Under the pieces are notes generated by a model. The model searched no databases. It was given only the letters and a program-made list of their open reading frames with translations, and had not been told where the DNA came from. Made by a program: the position numbers and the translations under genes. DNA of 64,000 nt from Streptomyces lacrimifluminis (GTDB taxonomy: Bacteria; Actinomycetota; Actinomycetes; Streptomycetales; Streptomycetaceae), in NCBI RefSeq assembly GCF_014646095.1, contig NZ_BMMU01000008.1, positions 1-64,000 on the forward strand, given 5' to 3'. This document shows positions 9,188 to 19,338 of this stretch, one piece after another (within the stretch, counting starts at the first letter, position 1; each line of letters starts with the position of its first letter).

Positions 9188-9561
9188 TGCACCTCGCCTA
9201 TCCCGCCGTACTCTCCGCCCTCCTCTTCTCCACCGGCCTCTACGGCGTCCTGGCCCGCCGCAACGCGATCCTGGTCCTGATGTCGGTCGAGCTGATGCTC
9301 AACGCCGTCAACCTCAACCTCGTCGCCTTCGACGTCTGGCTCAGCAGGACCACCCGGGAGACCCTGCACTCCGGCCAGGCCCTCACCCTGTTCACCATCG
9401 CCATCGCCGCCGCCGAGATCGGCATCGGCCTGGCGATCGTGCTCGCCGTCCACCGCAACCGAGGCACCGCGGACATCGACAAACTCCGCGACACCGCCGA
9501 GCCGAACGGCCCCGACGAAGCCACCCTCACGGAAGACGAGAAGGCTGAGGCCACCGCGTGA
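9187..9561 (+). CDS. nuoK: NADH-quinone oxidoreductase subunit K
   Basis: Small MrpC-like antiporter subunit, 124 residues with three transmembrane helices. The two buried glutamates typical of NuoK are visible in [13 protein letters not shown] and in [12 protein letters not shown]. The ATG shares one base with the nuoJ stop (TGATG), which indicates translational coupling. The C-terminal ~30 residues are hydrophilic and acidic. Confidence 0.93.
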   Translation: MHLAYPAVLSALLFSTGLYGVLARRNAILVLMSVELMLNAVNLNLVAFDVWLSRTTRETLHSGQALTLFTIAIAAAEIGIGLAIVLAVHRNRGTADIDKLRDTAEPNGPDEATLTEDEKAEATA

Positions 9562-11552
9562 CCACGACCACCCTCGCCGTCCTCGTCCCCCTCCTCCCGT
9601 TCCTGGGCGCCGCCGCCGGCCTGCTCCTGGGCCGCACGGCCCCCGGCTTCGTACGCCCCCTCGCCGTACTGCCGCCCCTCACGGCGCTCGTCCTCGCCGT
9701 GGTCGTCGCCGTGCGCCAGGGTGGCGACCGGGCCGTCGACGCCGCTACCGAGCTCACGCCCACCGGCTCGGTCCCCGTCGAACTCGCCCTGCACATCGAC
9801 GGCTTCGCCGCCCTCGTCGCCGTCCTGGTCGCCCTGGTCGCGACCTGTGTGCAGATCTACTCGACGGGCTATCTGCGCGACGACCCGCGCTACCCCTCGT
9901 ACGCCGCTCTCGTCTCCCTCTTCACCTCCGCGATGCTGCTCGTCGTCTACTCCGGCGACCTGATGGTGCTGTTGGTCGGCTGGGAGATCATGGGCATCTG
10001 CTCCTACTTCCTGGTCGGCCACTACTGGGAGACCCCGGAGGCCCGCGCCGCCTCCCTCAAGGCCTTCCTCGTCACCAAACTCGGTGACGTCCCCTTCCTG
10101 ATCGGCCTGTTCGCGCTCGCCACCGACGCCGGGTCCTTCCGGATCACGAAGATCCTCGGCACCGTCGCGAGCGGCGGACTCGACCATCCGACGCTGGTCG
10201 CCCTGCTGCTCCTGGCCGGCGTGGCGGGCAAGTCGGCGCAGTTCCCGCTGCACACCTGGCTCCCCGACGCGATGGCGGGCCCCACTCCCGTCTCCGCGCT
10301 GATCCACGCCGCGACGATGGTCGCCGCCGGTGTCTACTTCATCGCCCGGCTCCTCCCGGTCTTCGCGGCCTCCTCGGCCGCACTGGTCGTCCTCGCCGTC
10401 ATGGCCGCCGTGACGATGGCCGGCTCCGCCCTCGCCGCGCTCGCGCAGGACGACATCAAGCGCGTCCTCGCCTACTCGACGATCGGCCAGCTCGGCTACA
10501 TGACCGGCGCCCTCGCCGTCGGCGACCGCGGTGCCGCCGTCTTCCACCTCCTCACCCACGGTGCCTTCAAGGCGCTGCTCTTCCTCGCGGCGGGCGTGAT
10601 CATCCACGCCTCCGGCACCAACTCGCTGGCCGCCATGTCCCGCATGGGCAACCTGCGTGCCCGCATCCCCGACGCCTACTGGACGATGACCGTGGCGCTC
10701 CTCGCGCTCGCCGCGATCCCGCCCTTCAGCGGCTTCTTCTCCAAGGAGTCCGCCCTCGGCGCCGCCGAACACGTCGTCACCGGCCACGCCGAGGGCATCC
10801 CCGGCGCCGCCGGCTGGATCGTCCTCGTCGCCGGCCTGGTCTCGGCCCTGCTCACCGCCGCCTACGCGACCCGCCTGTGGGTGCTCGCCTTCCGGGGCCG
10901 GGGTGCCGACGCCCCCGACCACGGCAGGCAGCCCATCGCGATGACCGCGGTGCTCTGGGTGCTCGCGGTCCCCTCCCTCGCCCTCGGCGGGCTGGCCTAC
11001 GGCAGGCTGCCCGACTGGTTCGACGGCCACGACCTGACCCCGACCCTCACCACCTCAGTCCTCGGCACGGGAATGGCTTTGGTCGGCGGCCTCGTCACCT
11101 ATGGAGCCTGGCGCCAGACCACCGCCCTGGCGGCCCGCGTCCCCCTGGGCGCGGTCGCGGCCCACCCGGACGCGGACGGCGGTCTCGTCGAGGCCGAGGC
11201 CATCGCCACCCACACCCCCGCCTACGGAGACATGGCCGGCGCACCCGACCCGGCGGACCCCGGACGCCTGCTGCTCGGCCCGCTGCACCGTCACGCGGCC
11301 GTCGGTTTCCACCTGGACGCCCTGTACACGACCCTGTTCGTCCGCCCGGTCCAAGCCGGCGCCACCCTCGTCCGGTTCCTCGACCGAGAGGTCGTCGACA
11401 CCTACGTACGCGGCGCTGGCGCCGTGCCCCGACTGCTGGGTTCCGCCGTACGGCGCGCCCAGACCGGCAACGTACAGACCTATGTGAGCGCGTTGCTCGC
11501 CGGCACCGTCGTCCTGGTGGTCGCCGTCCTCCTCGTCGCCGCGGGAGCGTGA
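9558..11552 (+). CDS. nuoL: NADH-quinone oxidoreductase subunit L
   Basis: Largest membrane subunit (664 residues), an Mrp-type antiporter homologue with about 16 transmembrane helices and a long lateral helix near the C-terminus. Typical antiporter segments are [32 protein letters not shown], the proton-channel stretch [24 protein letters not shown], and [12 protein letters not shown] 9558 overlaps the nuoK stop by four bases. It translocates protons at the distal end of the membrane arm. Length and motifs are ordinary for the family. Confidence 0.94.
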   Translation: MTTTTLAVLVPLLPFLGAAAGLLLGRTAPGFVRPLAVLPPLTALVLAVVVAVRQGGDRAVDAATELTPTGSVPVELALHIDGFAALVAVLVALVATCVQIYSTGYLRDDPRYPSYAALVSLFTSAMLLVVYSGDLMVLLVGWEIMGICSYFLVGHYWETPEARAASLKAFLVTKLGDVPFLIGLFALATDAGSFRITKILGTVASGGLDHPTLVALLLLAGVAGKSAQFPLHTWLPDAMAGPTPVSALIHAATMVAAGVYFIARLLPVFAASSAALVVLAVMAAVTMAGSALAALAQDDIKRVLAYSTIGQLGYMTGALAVGDRGAAVFHLLTHGAFKALLFLAAGVIIHASGTNSLAAMSRMGNLRARIPDAYWTMTVALLALAAIPPFSGFFSKESALGAAEHVVTGHAEGIPGAAGWIVLVAGLVSALLTAAYATRLWVLAFRGRGADAPDHGRQPIAMTAVLWVLAVPSLALGGLAYGRLPDWFDGHDLTPTLTTSVLGTGMALVGGLVTYGAWRQTTALAARVPLGAVAAHPDADGGLVEAEAIATHTPAYGDMAGAPDPADPGRLLLGPLHRHAAVGFHLDALYTTLFVRPVQAGATLVRFLDREVVDTYVRGAGAVPRLLGSAVRRAQTGNVQTYVSALLAGTVVLVVAVLLVAAGA

Positions 11553-11558
11553 GCAGCC

Positions 11559-13136
11559 GTGATCGATATCAACGAGTCAGTGATGCAGTTCCTTCTGGCA
11601 TTCCTCGTCGTAGGTCCGCTGATCGGCGCTGTCGCCGCTCTCCTGCCGGCCCCGCCCGGGCTGAAGGGGAAGTCGCCCGAGCAGGCCGTGCTGCGGCACG
11701 GCGTGACCGTCACCGGAGCGGTGCTCATCGCCGCGATCGTCCTGGCGCTCGGCTTCGACCACCGCCACCCCTCGAAGATGCAGGCCACGACCGACATCAG
11801 CTGGATTCCCGCACTCGACGTGCGGATCCACCTCGGCGTCGACGGCATTTCCCTCCCCCTTCTGGTTCTGAGCGCGCTCCTGACCTTCCTCTGCGCGCTC
11901 TACTCCTCCTTCAAGCTCCCCGCCGGCCCCTCCCCGAAGGCCTTCGTCGCACTCCTCCTCGTCCTGGAGTCCGGCACCCTCGCGACCTTCGCCGTCCTCG
12001 ACCTGCTGCTGTTCTTCCTCGCCTTCGAGATGGTGCTCATCCCGATGTACTTCCTCATCGCCCGCTGGGGCGGTGAGCAACGGACCCGGGCGGCCTGGAA
12101 GTTCATCCTCTACACCCTGCTCGGATCCGTGGTCATGCTGCTGGGCCTGCTTCTGATCGGGATCAAAGCGGGCACGTTCGACATCTTGGCACTCGCCACT
12201 GACAACGGCTCGGGGCTGACCACATCCGTGCAGGTCACGGCCGCTTTGGCGATCGGGATCGGGCTCGCGGTCAAGACGCCGATGTGGCCGCTGCACAGCT
12301 GGCTGCCGGACGCCCACACCGCCGCCCCGACCGTCGGCTCGGTGCTGCTGGCGGGCGTCCTGCTCAAGATGGGCACGTACGGGTTCGTGCGCATCCTGCT
12401 GCCGGTCACGCCCGACGGATTCCGGACGTTCGCGCCCTATCTCGGCGCGTTCGCCGTCGTCGGGATCATCTACGGCTCCCTGGCCTGCCTGGCCCTCGCG
12501 CGGCACGGCGCGAAGGGTGACCTCAAGCGGCTCATCGCCTACTCCTCCGTCGGCCACATGGGCTTCGTCCTGCTCGGCATCTCCACCATGACCCCGACCG
12601 GCGTGAACGGCGCGCTGTTCGCCAACATCGCCCACGGCCTCATCACCGGCCTCCTCTTCTTCCTGGTCGGCGCGCTGAAGGACCGCACGGGCACCACCGA
12701 CCTCGACACCCTCGCCGACCGCACCGGCGCCGCCCTCTACGGCCGCGCCCCGCGCCTCGGCGGCCTCGTGGCCTTCGCCGCCGTCGCCTCGCTCGGACTG
12801 CCCGGCCTCGCCGGGTTCTGGGGCGAGATGCTGACCCTGTTCGGCGCGTTCGATCCCGCAGACGACCTCAACCGCCCCGCCTTCCTCACCTACACGGCGA
12901 TCGCCGCCTTCGGCACCCTGCTCACCGCCGCGTACATGCTCGTCGTCGTACGCCGCGTCTGCATGGGCGCCGCCCCGCAGCCGGACGCCCCCCAGCTCGC
13001 CGACGTACAGACGTACGAACTCGCGGCCTGGACCCCGCTTGTCGTCCTCACCGTCGTCGCCGGCCTCTGGCCGAAGATCCTCCTCGGTCTGACCGACCCG
13101 GCCGTGCAGCAGCTCCTCCCAGGAGGCCCCCGATGA
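11559..13136 (+). CDS. nuoM: NADH-quinone oxidoreductase subunit M
   Basis: Mrp-like antiporter subunit, 525 residues with about 14 transmembrane helices. Signatures include FFLAFEMVLIPMYFLI, SWLPDAHTAAPTVGSVLLAGVLLKMGTYG, and LIAYSSVGHMGFVLLG. GTG 11559 lies six bases after the nuoL stop, with GGGAGCG-like bases ahead. The key lysine and glutamate positions of the proton path appear conserved. It works between NuoL and NuoN in the membrane arm. Confidence 0.94.
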   Translation: MIDINESVMQFLLAFLVVGPLIGAVAALLPAPPGLKGKSPEQAVLRHGVTVTGAVLIAAIVLALGFDHRHPSKMQATTDISWIPALDVRIHLGVDGISLPLLVLSALLTFLCALYSSFKLPAGPSPKAFVALLLVLESGTLATFAVLDLLLFFLAFEMVLIPMYFLIARWGGEQRTRAAWKFILYTLLGSVVMLLGLLLIGIKAGTFDILALATDNGSGLTTSVQVTAALAIGIGLAVKTPMWPLHSWLPDAHTAAPTVGSVLLAGVLLKMGTYGFVRILLPVTPDGFRTFAPYLGAFAVVGIIYGSLACLALARHGAKGDLKRLIAYSSVGHMGFVLLGISTMTPTGVNGALFANIAHGLITGLLFFLVGALKDRTGTTDLDTLADRTGAALYGRAPRLGGLVAFAAVASLGLPGLAGFWGEMLTLFGAFDPADDLNRPAFLTYTAIAAFGTLLTAAYMLVVVRRVCMGAAPQPDAPQLADVQTYELAAWTPLVVLTVVAGLWPKILLGLTDPAVQQLLPGGPR

Positions 13137-14656
13137 GCTCCGTGGCCCAGTCCGCAGCTCAGTCCGTCGTCCAGTCCGTCGACTGGCTCGCCATCGCGCC
13201 GCCCACCGTCGCGGCCCTCGTGGGGCTCGCCGTGCTGGTCGCAGACCTGTTCATCGGCGACAACAGGAAGGCACTCCTCGGCTGGATCTCGGTCGCCGGC
13301 CTCGCCGCGTCCGCACTCCTCCTGCTGCCCCTCCTGGACGGCGACCGTTCCACCTTCTGCCTCACCGGCAGCACGGACGTCTGCAGCTACACGGCAGACC
13401 GCTTCACCCTCGTCATCCAGTTCCTGGTGCTCGGCGGCGCGCTGCTCGCCGCCCTCCTCTCGGTCACCGCCCTCAAGGACGCCGACCGGGGACTCCCCGA
13501 AGGGGAGTACTGGTTCCTGCTGCTGTCCTCAGCCGCCGGCGCGGCCCTCCTGCCCGCCTCCCGCGACCTCGCGACCCTGATCGTCGCCCTGGAGGTCGCC
13601 TCTCTGCCCGCCTTCGCCCTTGTCGGGATCCGGCACGGCGACAGGAAGTCCTCCGAAGCGGCCTTGAAGTTCTTCCTGTCCTCCGTCACGGCGACCGCGG
13701 TCAGCCTCATGGGCATCAGCTTCGTGTACGCGTCCACGGGCACCCTCCATCTCACCGAGATCGCCGATCGCATCCAGCACGTCGACCCGCAGCTCCACAC
13801 CCTCACCCAGGCAGGCGTCGTCCTCACCCTCATCGGCTTCGCCTTCAAAACGGCGGCCGTGCCCTTCCACTTCTGGGTACCCGACACCTACGTGGGGGCG
13901 CCTCTGCCGATCGCCGCCTATCTGTCGGTCGTCGGCAAGGCCGTCGGCTTCTCCGGCCTGATCCTCGTCACCGTCGTCGCCTTCCCGTCGTACGCCGACG
14001 TCTGGGGCCCGGCGCTGGCAGCCCTGGCCGCGCTCACCATGACCGTCGGCAACGTCGGTGCCCTGCGCCAGCAGGCCACGCGCGCGTACAGCGCGGTACG
14101 CCTGCTCGCCTGGTCCTCTGTCGGCCAGGCCGGCTACCTCCTCGTACCGATCGCCGCCGCCGCGTACTCCGACGACGCCCAGAAGTCGATCGGCTCCACC
14201 GTCGCGTACGCCCTCATGTACGCGGCCGTGAACCTCGGCGCCTTCGCGGTGGCGGCTCTGGTGGCCCGTACGAAGCCCCTGAACCGCGTCAGCGACTACC
14301 GCGGCCTCTACGCCACCCGCCCCCTGGCAGCGCTCGTCCTGGGCTTCTTCCTGCTGTGCCTCGCCGGACTGCCGCCAGGCATCATCGGCCTCTTCGCGAA
14401 GGTCACCGTCTTCTCCGCGGCCGTCGACGCCGGACTCGGCTGGCTGGCCGTGATCATGGCCTTCAACGTGGTGATCGCCCTCTACTACTACCTCCAGTGG
14501 ACGGCCCTGCTCTTCCGCGCCCCCGAGGGAGCCGAGGAGCACCACCGCGCCCCGGCCCCCCTCACGGCCGCGATCGCCCTGACCGCCGTCCTCGGCGTCG
14601 TCCTGTCCGGCGCACCCCAACTGGTCCTGCGCTTCGCCGGCACCGGACTCTTCTGA
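13133..14656 (+). CDS. nuoN: NADH-quinone oxidoreductase subunit N
   Basis: Third antiporter-like subunit, 507 residues with about 14 transmembrane helices. Recognisable stretches: FLSSVTATAVSLMGISFVYASTG, TAAVPFHFWVPDTYVGAPLPIAAYLSVVGKA, and RLLAWSSVGQAGYLLVP. ATG 13133 overlaps the nuoM stop by four bases and has CCAGGAGG upstream. It ends the operon: the next gene begins 162 bases later with its own ribosome binding site. All ten membrane and connecting subunits A, B, C, H-N are thus present, without D, E, F and G. Confidence 0.94.
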   Translation: MSSVAQSAAQSVVQSVDWLAIAPPTVAALVGLAVLVADLFIGDNRKALLGWISVAGLAASALLLLPLLDGDRSTFCLTGSTDVCSYTADRFTLVIQFLVLGGALLAALLSVTALKDADRGLPEGEYWFLLLSSAAGAALLPASRDLATLIVALEVASLPAFALVGIRHGDRKSSEAALKFFLSSVTATAVSLMGISFVYASTGTLHLTEIADRIQHVDPQLHTLTQAGVVLTLIGFAFKTAAVPFHFWVPDTYVGAPLPIAAYLSVVGKAVGFSGLILVTVVAFPSYADVWGPALAALAALTMTVGNVGALRQQATRAYSAVRLLAWSSVGQAGYLLVPIAAAAYSDDAQKSIGSTVAYALMYAAVNLGAFAVAALVARTKPLNRVSDYRGLYATRPLAALVLGFFLLCLAGLPPGIIGLFAKVTVFSAAVDAGLGWLAVIMAFNVVIALYYYLQWTALLFRAPEGAEEHHRAPAPLTAAIALTAVLGVVLSGAPQLVLRFAGTGLF

Positions 14657-14818
14657 CCCCCGACGACCGCACGCGCGCGTGGCCCTCACCCGGACGGCTC
14701 ACGTGCGCCTCCGCGTGCGCAAGGGAACTGCGAATCCCCGCCTGGCGTTGACCAGTACAGAAGGGTCCACTGGACCTGACACCAGGGTTCCCCTGCCGCA
14801 CCACTAGGAGGGCGTACC

Positions 14819-15682
14819 GTGCACCGCCGGCACAACGGGCTCAGGACAGCCCTGCTCCTCGGGGGACTGTCCGCACTCATCATCGTCATCGGCAGCTTCT
14901 TCGGCCGTACGGGCCTCGTGATCGCGCTCGTCATCGCGATCGGCACCAACGCGTACGCGTACTGGAACAGCGACAAGCTGGCTCTACGCGCGATGCGTGC
15001 CCGCCCGGTGAGCGAATTCGAGGCCCCGGCCCTGTACCGCATGGTCCGAGACCTCTCCACCCAGGCCCGCCAGCCCATGCCACGCCTGTACATCTCGCCC
15101 ACCGAAGCACCGAACGCGTTCGCGACGGGCCGTAACCCGCGCAACGCGGCCGTGTGCTGCACCGAAGGCATCCTGCGCATCCTGGACGAGCGCGAACTGC
15201 GGGGCGTCATCGGCCACGAGCTGAGCCATGTCTACAACCGCGACATCCTCATCTCGTCGGTCGCCGGCGCCCTGGCCTCCGTGATCATGTTCCTGGTCAA
15301 CTTCGCCTGGCTGATCCCGATCGGCCGCTCCAACGACGACGACGGTCCCGGCATCCTCGGCATGCTGATGATCATGATCCTGGGACCGCTCGCGGCCACG
15401 GTGATCCAGCTCGCCATCAGCCGTTCCAGGGAGTACGAGGCCGACGCGTCCGGGGCCCAGCTCACCGGCGACCCACTGGCCCTCGCGAGCGCCCTGCGCA
15501 AACTGGAAGCGGGCACGAAGCAACTCCCGCTCCCCCCCGAGCCGCGTATCGAGACCGCGAGCCACATGATGATCGCGAACCCCTTCCGCCCAGGCCAGGG
15601 ACTCTCCAAGATGTTCTCTACGCACCCGCCGATGGCGGAGCGCATCGCCCGGCTCGAAAAGATGGCAGGTCGCCACCAGTGA
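14819..15682 (+). CDS. htpX: membrane zinc metalloprotease HtpX (M48B)
   Basis: Protease of 287 residues that degrades misfolded membrane proteins. Two transmembrane helices (~8-28 and ~30-48) precede the catalytic motif HELSH (H133, E134, H137); a second hydrophobic pair lies at ~150-200, and the third zinc ligand is expected in [13 protein letters not shown] 14819 follows AGGAGG at normal spacing. The next gene overlaps its stop by four bases, so the two are probably one transcript. Length and motif order are normal for HtpX. Confidence 0.93.
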   Translation: MHRRHNGLRTALLLGGLSALIIVIGSFFGRTGLVIALVIAIGTNAYAYWNSDKLALRAMRARPVSEFEAPALYRMVRDLSTQARQPMPRLYISPTEAPNAFATGRNPRNAAVCCTEGILRILDERELRGVIGHELSHVYNRDILISSVAGALASVIMFLVNFAWLIPIGRSNDDDGPGILGMLMIMILGPLAATVIQLAISRSREYEADASGAQLTGDPLALASALRKLEAGTKQLPLPPEPRIETASHMMIANPFRPGQGLSKMFSTHPPMAERIARLEKMAGRHQ

Positions 15683-16074
15683 AGACAATCCTCAACGTCA
15701 TTTGGCTCGTCCTGAGCGGCTTCTGGCTGTTCCTCGCATATCTGGCGGCCGGTGCGCTGCTCTGCATCACGATTATCGGAATTCCGTTCGGTGTTGCGGC
15801 CTTCCGGATCGGTGTGTACGCCCTGTGGCCCTTCGGCCGTACGACAGTTGAGCGGCGCGACGCGGGCGCCCCCTCCTGTGTCGGCAACGTCCTGTGGCTG
15901 GTCCTCGCCGGCTGGTGGCTCGCCCTGGCCCACGTCGTCACCGGTGTTCTTCTCTGCATCACGATCATCGGCATCCCGTTCGGCATCGCCAACTTCAAGC
16001 TCATCCCCGTCTCGCTGCTGCCGCTGGGCCGCGAAATCGTGCCGACGGACCAGCCGTTCAGTTCTCGCTGGTAG
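15679..16074 (+). CDS. YccF-domain inner membrane protein
   Basis: Protein of 131 residues built from two similar halves, each with a WLVL.GWWL-type helix followed by a [12 protein letters not shown] motif (~25-40 and ~90-105). This duplicated ITIIGIPFG pattern identifies the YccF domain family, membrane proteins of unknown biochemical role. GTG 15679 overlaps the htpX stop (GTGA). The coupling to htpX hints at envelope or membrane-protein quality control, which is inference from context only. Confidence 0.85.
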   Translation: MKTILNVIWLVLSGFWLFLAYLAAGALLCITIIGIPFGVAAFRIGVYALWPFGRTTVERRDAGAPSCVGNVLWLVLAGWWLALAHVVTGVLLCITIIGIPFGIANFKLIPVSLLPLGREIVPTDQPFSSRW

Positions 16075-16088
16075 CACGGCCGGAGAAT

Positions 16089-16125
16089 CGGGCGGGAGAG
16101 TCGGCGTCCCCGCCCGCCCGTTTTT
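16089..16125 (+). terminator. intrinsic terminator after the htpX-yccF unit
   Basis: An 8-bp perfect stem, CGGGCGGG (16089-16096) with CCCGCCCG (16113-16120), is followed at once by TTTTT (16121-16125). This is a classical factor-independent terminator 15 bases after the yccF-like stop codon. Confidence 0.8.
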
Positions 16126-16173
16126 CCACAGCCTGCGGGCGGCATCGCACCCCGGGCCGGAGGGTTGTCCACA
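16122..16173 (+). promoter_or_regulatory. two DnaA-box-like sites
   Basis: TTGTCCACA at 16165-16173 equals the DnaA box preferred in Streptomyces, and TTTTCCACA at 16122-16130 differs from it at one base. They lie 34 bases apart in the same orientation in the gap before the SMI1/KNR4-like gene. The first overlaps the terminator T-tract, so chance is possible for that one. Confidence 0.35.
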
Positions 16174-16213
16174 GGCCGCCGCGATTGTCAGTGGCGGCCT
16201 GCATGATGAATCC

Positions 16214-16801
16214 ATGACCGAGATCGAGCAGTTGCTGACACGGGTGGCCTTCGCGGCGCGCAACACCCGTCCGTGGGGCTGGCCCTCACTCCCCGCCCCC
16301 GTGGACGCGGCCACGCTCGACCGTGCCGAGACCGCCCTCGGCTTCCCCCTGCCGCCGCTGCTCGCCGAGCTCTACCTCCGGATAGGGGACGGCGGATTCG
16401 GACCGTCCTACGGTCTGCTGCCTCTCCTCGACAGCCCGCCCGCCGGTGAGCCGCCCGTCGTGGCCCAGTACCTCGCCAACCGGGAGGAGGCCCGCAAGGA
16501 CCCGGACTGGCCCTGGCCCGAGGGCATCCTGCCGATATCCCACTGGGGCTGCGGGATGTACGCGTGCGTGGACTGCCGTACGCCGGAAGGCACCGTCCTG
16601 CTCTTCGAGCCGAACGCCGACGACGCCGACCACGCGTGGTACACCGACGCCCCGGGCCTCGCGGACTGGCTGCACACCTGGCTCGACGGCTCGGGCTGGT
16701 ACGAGGAGTCCAACGACGGTACGGACCTGGAACCCTGGCCCGAATTCCGCATACGTACGGCGACAGCGACGCCCCCGGCGTCCCGGGTTCAGGCCTCGTA
16801 G
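16214..16801 (+). CDS. SMI1/KNR4 (SUKH-type) family protein
   Basis: Predicted cytoplasmic protein of 195 residues. The central part has the SUKH pattern: a helix with an LGFPLPPLLAELYLRIGDGGFGP motif (read as FPLPPLLAELYLRI then GDGG), an ILPISHWGCGMYACVDC strand pair, and GTVLLFEP. SUKH proteins often act as immunity proteins against contact-dependent toxins or as regulatory adaptors; no toxin gene is adjacent, so the role here is open. ATG 16214 is the first in-frame start after the terminator and fits the domain start. It is convergent with the permease gene, 15 bases away. Confidence 0.75.
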   Translation: MTEIEQLLTRVAFAARNTRPWGWPSLPAPVDAATLDRAETALGFPLPPLLAELYLRIGDGGFGPSYGLLPLLDSPPAGEPPVVAQYLANREEARKDPDWPWPEGILPISHWGCGMYACVDCRTPEGTVLLFEPNADDADHAWYTDAPGLADWLHTWLDGSGWYEESNDGTDLEPWPEFRIRTATATPPASRVQAS

Positions 16802-16816
16802 CCGACGCCGGTTCCG

Positions 16817-18097
16817 TCAGCGCCGAGTCCCGGCGGACGACCGAGAGGCCGACCACCACCGTCGTACGCCGTACGCGACCGCCCCCAAGCCCAGCACGCC
16901 CGTGCCCACGACCACCGACAACCCCGGCAGTGCGAACGCCAGCGTCACACAGCCGAGGAGCCCCACCGCCGGCACCACCCGCGACGCCGGAGCCGAACTC
17001 AGTGTCCAGGCGGAGGCGTTGGCCACCGCGTAGTAAGCCAGAACGCCGAAGGAGGAGAACCCGATAGCGCCCCGTACGTCCACCGTCGCCGCGAGCACAG
17101 CGACCACCGCGCCCACGGCCAGCTCGGCCCGGTGCGGCACCTGGAAGCGCGGATGCACGGCGGCCAGGGCGCCGGGCAGATGACGGTCACGGGCCATGGC
17201 CAACGTCGTCCGTGAGACACCCAGGATCAGGGCGAGCAGCGAGCCGAGCGCGGCCACCGCGGCACCGGCCCGGACGACCGGCGCCAGCCCCGGTACGCCC
17301 GCCGCCCGTACCGCGTCGGCCAGCGGGGCGGTCGCGTGGCCGAGCCCGCCCGACCCCAGCACGGAAAGGACAGCCACCGACACCGCCGCGTACACCACCA
17401 GCGCGATGCCCAGGGCCGTCGGGATCGCCCGTGGGATGGTGCGCGCGGGATCCCGCACCTCTTCGCCGAGGGTCGCGATCCGGGCGTAGCCGGCGAACGC
17501 GAAGAACAGCAGCCCGGCCGCCTGAAGCACTCCGCCCCCACCCCCGGAGGCCCCGACCTCCAGCCGGCCTGCATCGGCGGCATCGGAGGTCAGACACACC
17601 ACCACCACGGAAGCGAGGACGCCGAGGACCACTGCCACGATCGCCCGCGTCAGCCAGGCGGACTTCTGGACGCCGCCGTAGTTCACCGCGGTCAGCGCCA
17701 CCACGGCCGCGACGGCTACCGCGTGCGCCTGACCCGGCCAGACGTACGTGCCCACGGTGAGTGCCATCGCCGCACAGGAGGCCGTTTTCCCGACGACGAA
17801 GGACCAGCCCGCGAGATAACCCCAGAAGGCGCCGAGCCGCTCACGCCCGTACACGTAGGTGCCGCCGGAGGCGGGATAGAGGGCCGCCAGCCGGGCGGAC
17901 GACATGGCGTTGCAGTAGGCGACCACGGCCGCCGTGGCGAGCCCGAGCAGGAGCCCGGACCCCGCCGCGCGTGCCGCGGGTCCGAGGGCCGCGAAGACAC
18001 CGGCCCCGACCATCGAACCGAGCCCGATCACCACGGCATCCCCGACGCCGACGGTGCGTCGCAGTTCAGGGGGCGATGGGGCACCGGGCTGTGTCAT
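16817..18097 (-). CDS. APC-family amino acid permease
   Basis: Integral membrane transporter, 426 residues with about 12 hydrophobic helices. The N-terminal consensus of the family is visible: VGDAVVIGLGSMVGAGVFAALGPAA in helix 1 (the unwound GSMVGAG substrate segment), then LAALYPASGGTYVYGRERLG. Later, FFAFAGYARIATLGEEVRDPARTIPRAI is the usual helix-6 region and following loop. ATG 18097 is chosen over the longer frame because MTQPG.. leads directly into the conserved RRTVGVGDA start, and AGGGTG precedes it. The substrate is not predictable beyond amino acids or related amines. Confidence 0.85.
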   Translation of the reverse strand: MTQPGAPSPPELRRTVGVGDAVVIGLGSMVGAGVFAALGPAARAAGSGLLLGLATAAVVAYCNAMSSARLAALYPASGGTYVYGRERLGAFWGYLAGWSFVVGKTASCAAMALTVGTYVWPGQAHAVAVAAVVALTAVNYGGVQKSAWLTRAIVAVVLGVLASVVVVCLTSDAADAGRLEVGASGGGGGVLQAAGLLFFAFAGYARIATLGEEVRDPARTIPRAIPTALGIALVVYAAVSVAVLSVLGSGGLGHATAPLADAVRAAGVPGLAPVVRAGAAVAALGSLLALILGVSRTTLAMARDRHLPGALAAVHPRFQVPHRAELAVGAVVAVLAATVDVRGAIGFSSFGVLAYYAVANASAWTLSSAPASRVVPAVGLLGCVTLAFALPGLSVVVGTGVLGLGAVAYGVRRWWSASRSSAGTRR

Positions 18098-18269
18098 GCG
18101 CCGCACCCTACTGACCGGTGCAACCGCCGGGCACCGCGTTGATGTCGTGTACAGCAACGCGACCCGAACAACGCGCCAACCCGAGCGCGCCGACACGGCG
18201 AGGCCGACAACGTCGCAAGTCACAGCGCCGGGACAGTTCGAGCACAGTACAGAGGGGCAGGTTCAGGAC

Positions 18270-18536
18270 ATGAGCATCATCGGCTGGATCATCCTGGGGC
18301 TGTTGGCCGGGGCCATCGCCAAGTTCCTGCTGCCGGGGCGCGACCCGGGCGGTCTCATCGGCACGACCGTCATCGGTGTCGCGGGCGCGTTCCTCGGTGG
18401 CTGGATCTCGACGCGCTTCCTGGACCACCCCGTCAGCAAACAGTTCTACGACGGCACCACGTGGGCGGCGGCGATCGGCGGCTCACTGGTGCTGCTGATC
18501 GCGTACCGCATTCTGTTCGGCAACTCGCGCGACTGA
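18270..18536 (+). CDS. GlsB/YeaQ/YmgE-family membrane protein
   Basis: Small protein of 88 residues with three hydrophobic helices. The start MSIIGWIILGLLAGAIAKFL followed by PGRDPGG and GTTVIGVAGAFLGGW is the typical signature of the transglycosylase-associated (GlsB/YeaQ) family, which is often induced by stress. ATG 18270 has CAGGAC-type bases just upstream. It is divergent from the permease. Its biochemical role is unknown in the family. Confidence 0.85.
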   Translation: MSIIGWIILGLLAGAIAKFLLPGRDPGGLIGTTVIGVAGAFLGGWISTRFLDHPVSKQFYDGTTWAAAIGGSLVLLIAYRILFGNSRD

Positions 18537-18613
18537 GCGCTCCCTGATCCGCAGCCGGCAGAGGGGAGGGGAGGGCACCGCAGGGCGCCCACCCCTTTCC
18601 AGCCACCCATGGA

Positions 18614-19102
18614 CTACCGGTAGTTCACGAACTGCAGTGCGAAGTCGAAGTCCTTGCCCTTGAGGAGGGCGATGATGGCCTGAAGGTCATCACGGCTCTT
18701 CGAGCTGACGCGCAGCTCCTCGCCCTGAACCTGGGCCTTCGCGCCCTTCGGGCCCTCGTCGCGGATGATCTTCGCGACCTTCTTCGCGTTCTCCTGGGAG
18801 ATGCCCTCCTCGATCGAGGCGAAGAGCTTGTACTCCTTGCCGGAGAGCTGGGGCTCGCCCGCGTCCAGGCACTTCAGCGAGATGCCGCGCTTGATCAGCT
18901 TGGTCTCGAACACATCGAGGACCGCCTTGACCCGTTCCTCGGAGTTCGCCTCCATGAGGATCTTCTCGCCGGACCACGAGATCGAGGCACCCACGCCCTT
19001 GAAGTCGTAGCGCTGGGAGATCTCCTTGGCGGTCTGGTTGAGGGCGTTGTCGACCTCCTGCCGCTCGACCTTCGAGACGATGTCGAAACTGGAGTCGGCC
19101 AT
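18614..19102 (-). CDS. yajQ: YajQ-family nucleotide-binding protein
   Basis: Cytoplasmic protein of 162 residues made of two ferredoxin-like domains. Conserved stretches are [56 protein letters not shown], and the end [14 protein letters not shown]. Family members bind nucleotides, and cyclic di-GMP binding has been reported for some. ATG 19102 (MADSSFDIV) is the standard start, with AAGGAG upstream; the open frame adds 19 unconserved residues. In S. coelicolor the orthologue lies beside the tRNA-Tyr gene used by the SLP1 element, which matches the tRNA-like remnant found here. Confidence 0.92.
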   Translation of the reverse strand: MADSSFDIVSKVERQEVDNALNQTAKEISQRYDFKGVGASISWSGEKILMEANSEERVKAVLDVFETKLIKRGISLKCLDAGEPQLSGKEYKLFASIEEGISQENAKKVAKIIRDEGPKGAKAQVQGEELRVSSKSRDDLQAIIALLKGKDFDFALQFVNYR

Positions 19103-19338
19103 GTCCTGTGGCTCCTTGTATGGGGTGCTTGTCGGAATCTGGGGGATGCGTATCGGCATGCGTGGGGACAGCAGCCGAGCCCGGCGTACGTCCCGGGCCG
19201 CATCCGCCTAAGCGTAGCCACCCCCTCCCCTCCAAGCGCCGCTCAATCGGGTGGCGAAGCACCCCTGTACATCAGGTATCGTTTACGTCGTTGCCAAGGA
19301 GTACCGCCGAAAAGCGGTTCGAAAGGGCAGCAAACCCT

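Noticed and set aside
14657..14818. A further gene between nuoN and htpX
   Set aside because: The 162-base gap holds only non-coding sequence and the htpX ribosome binding site.
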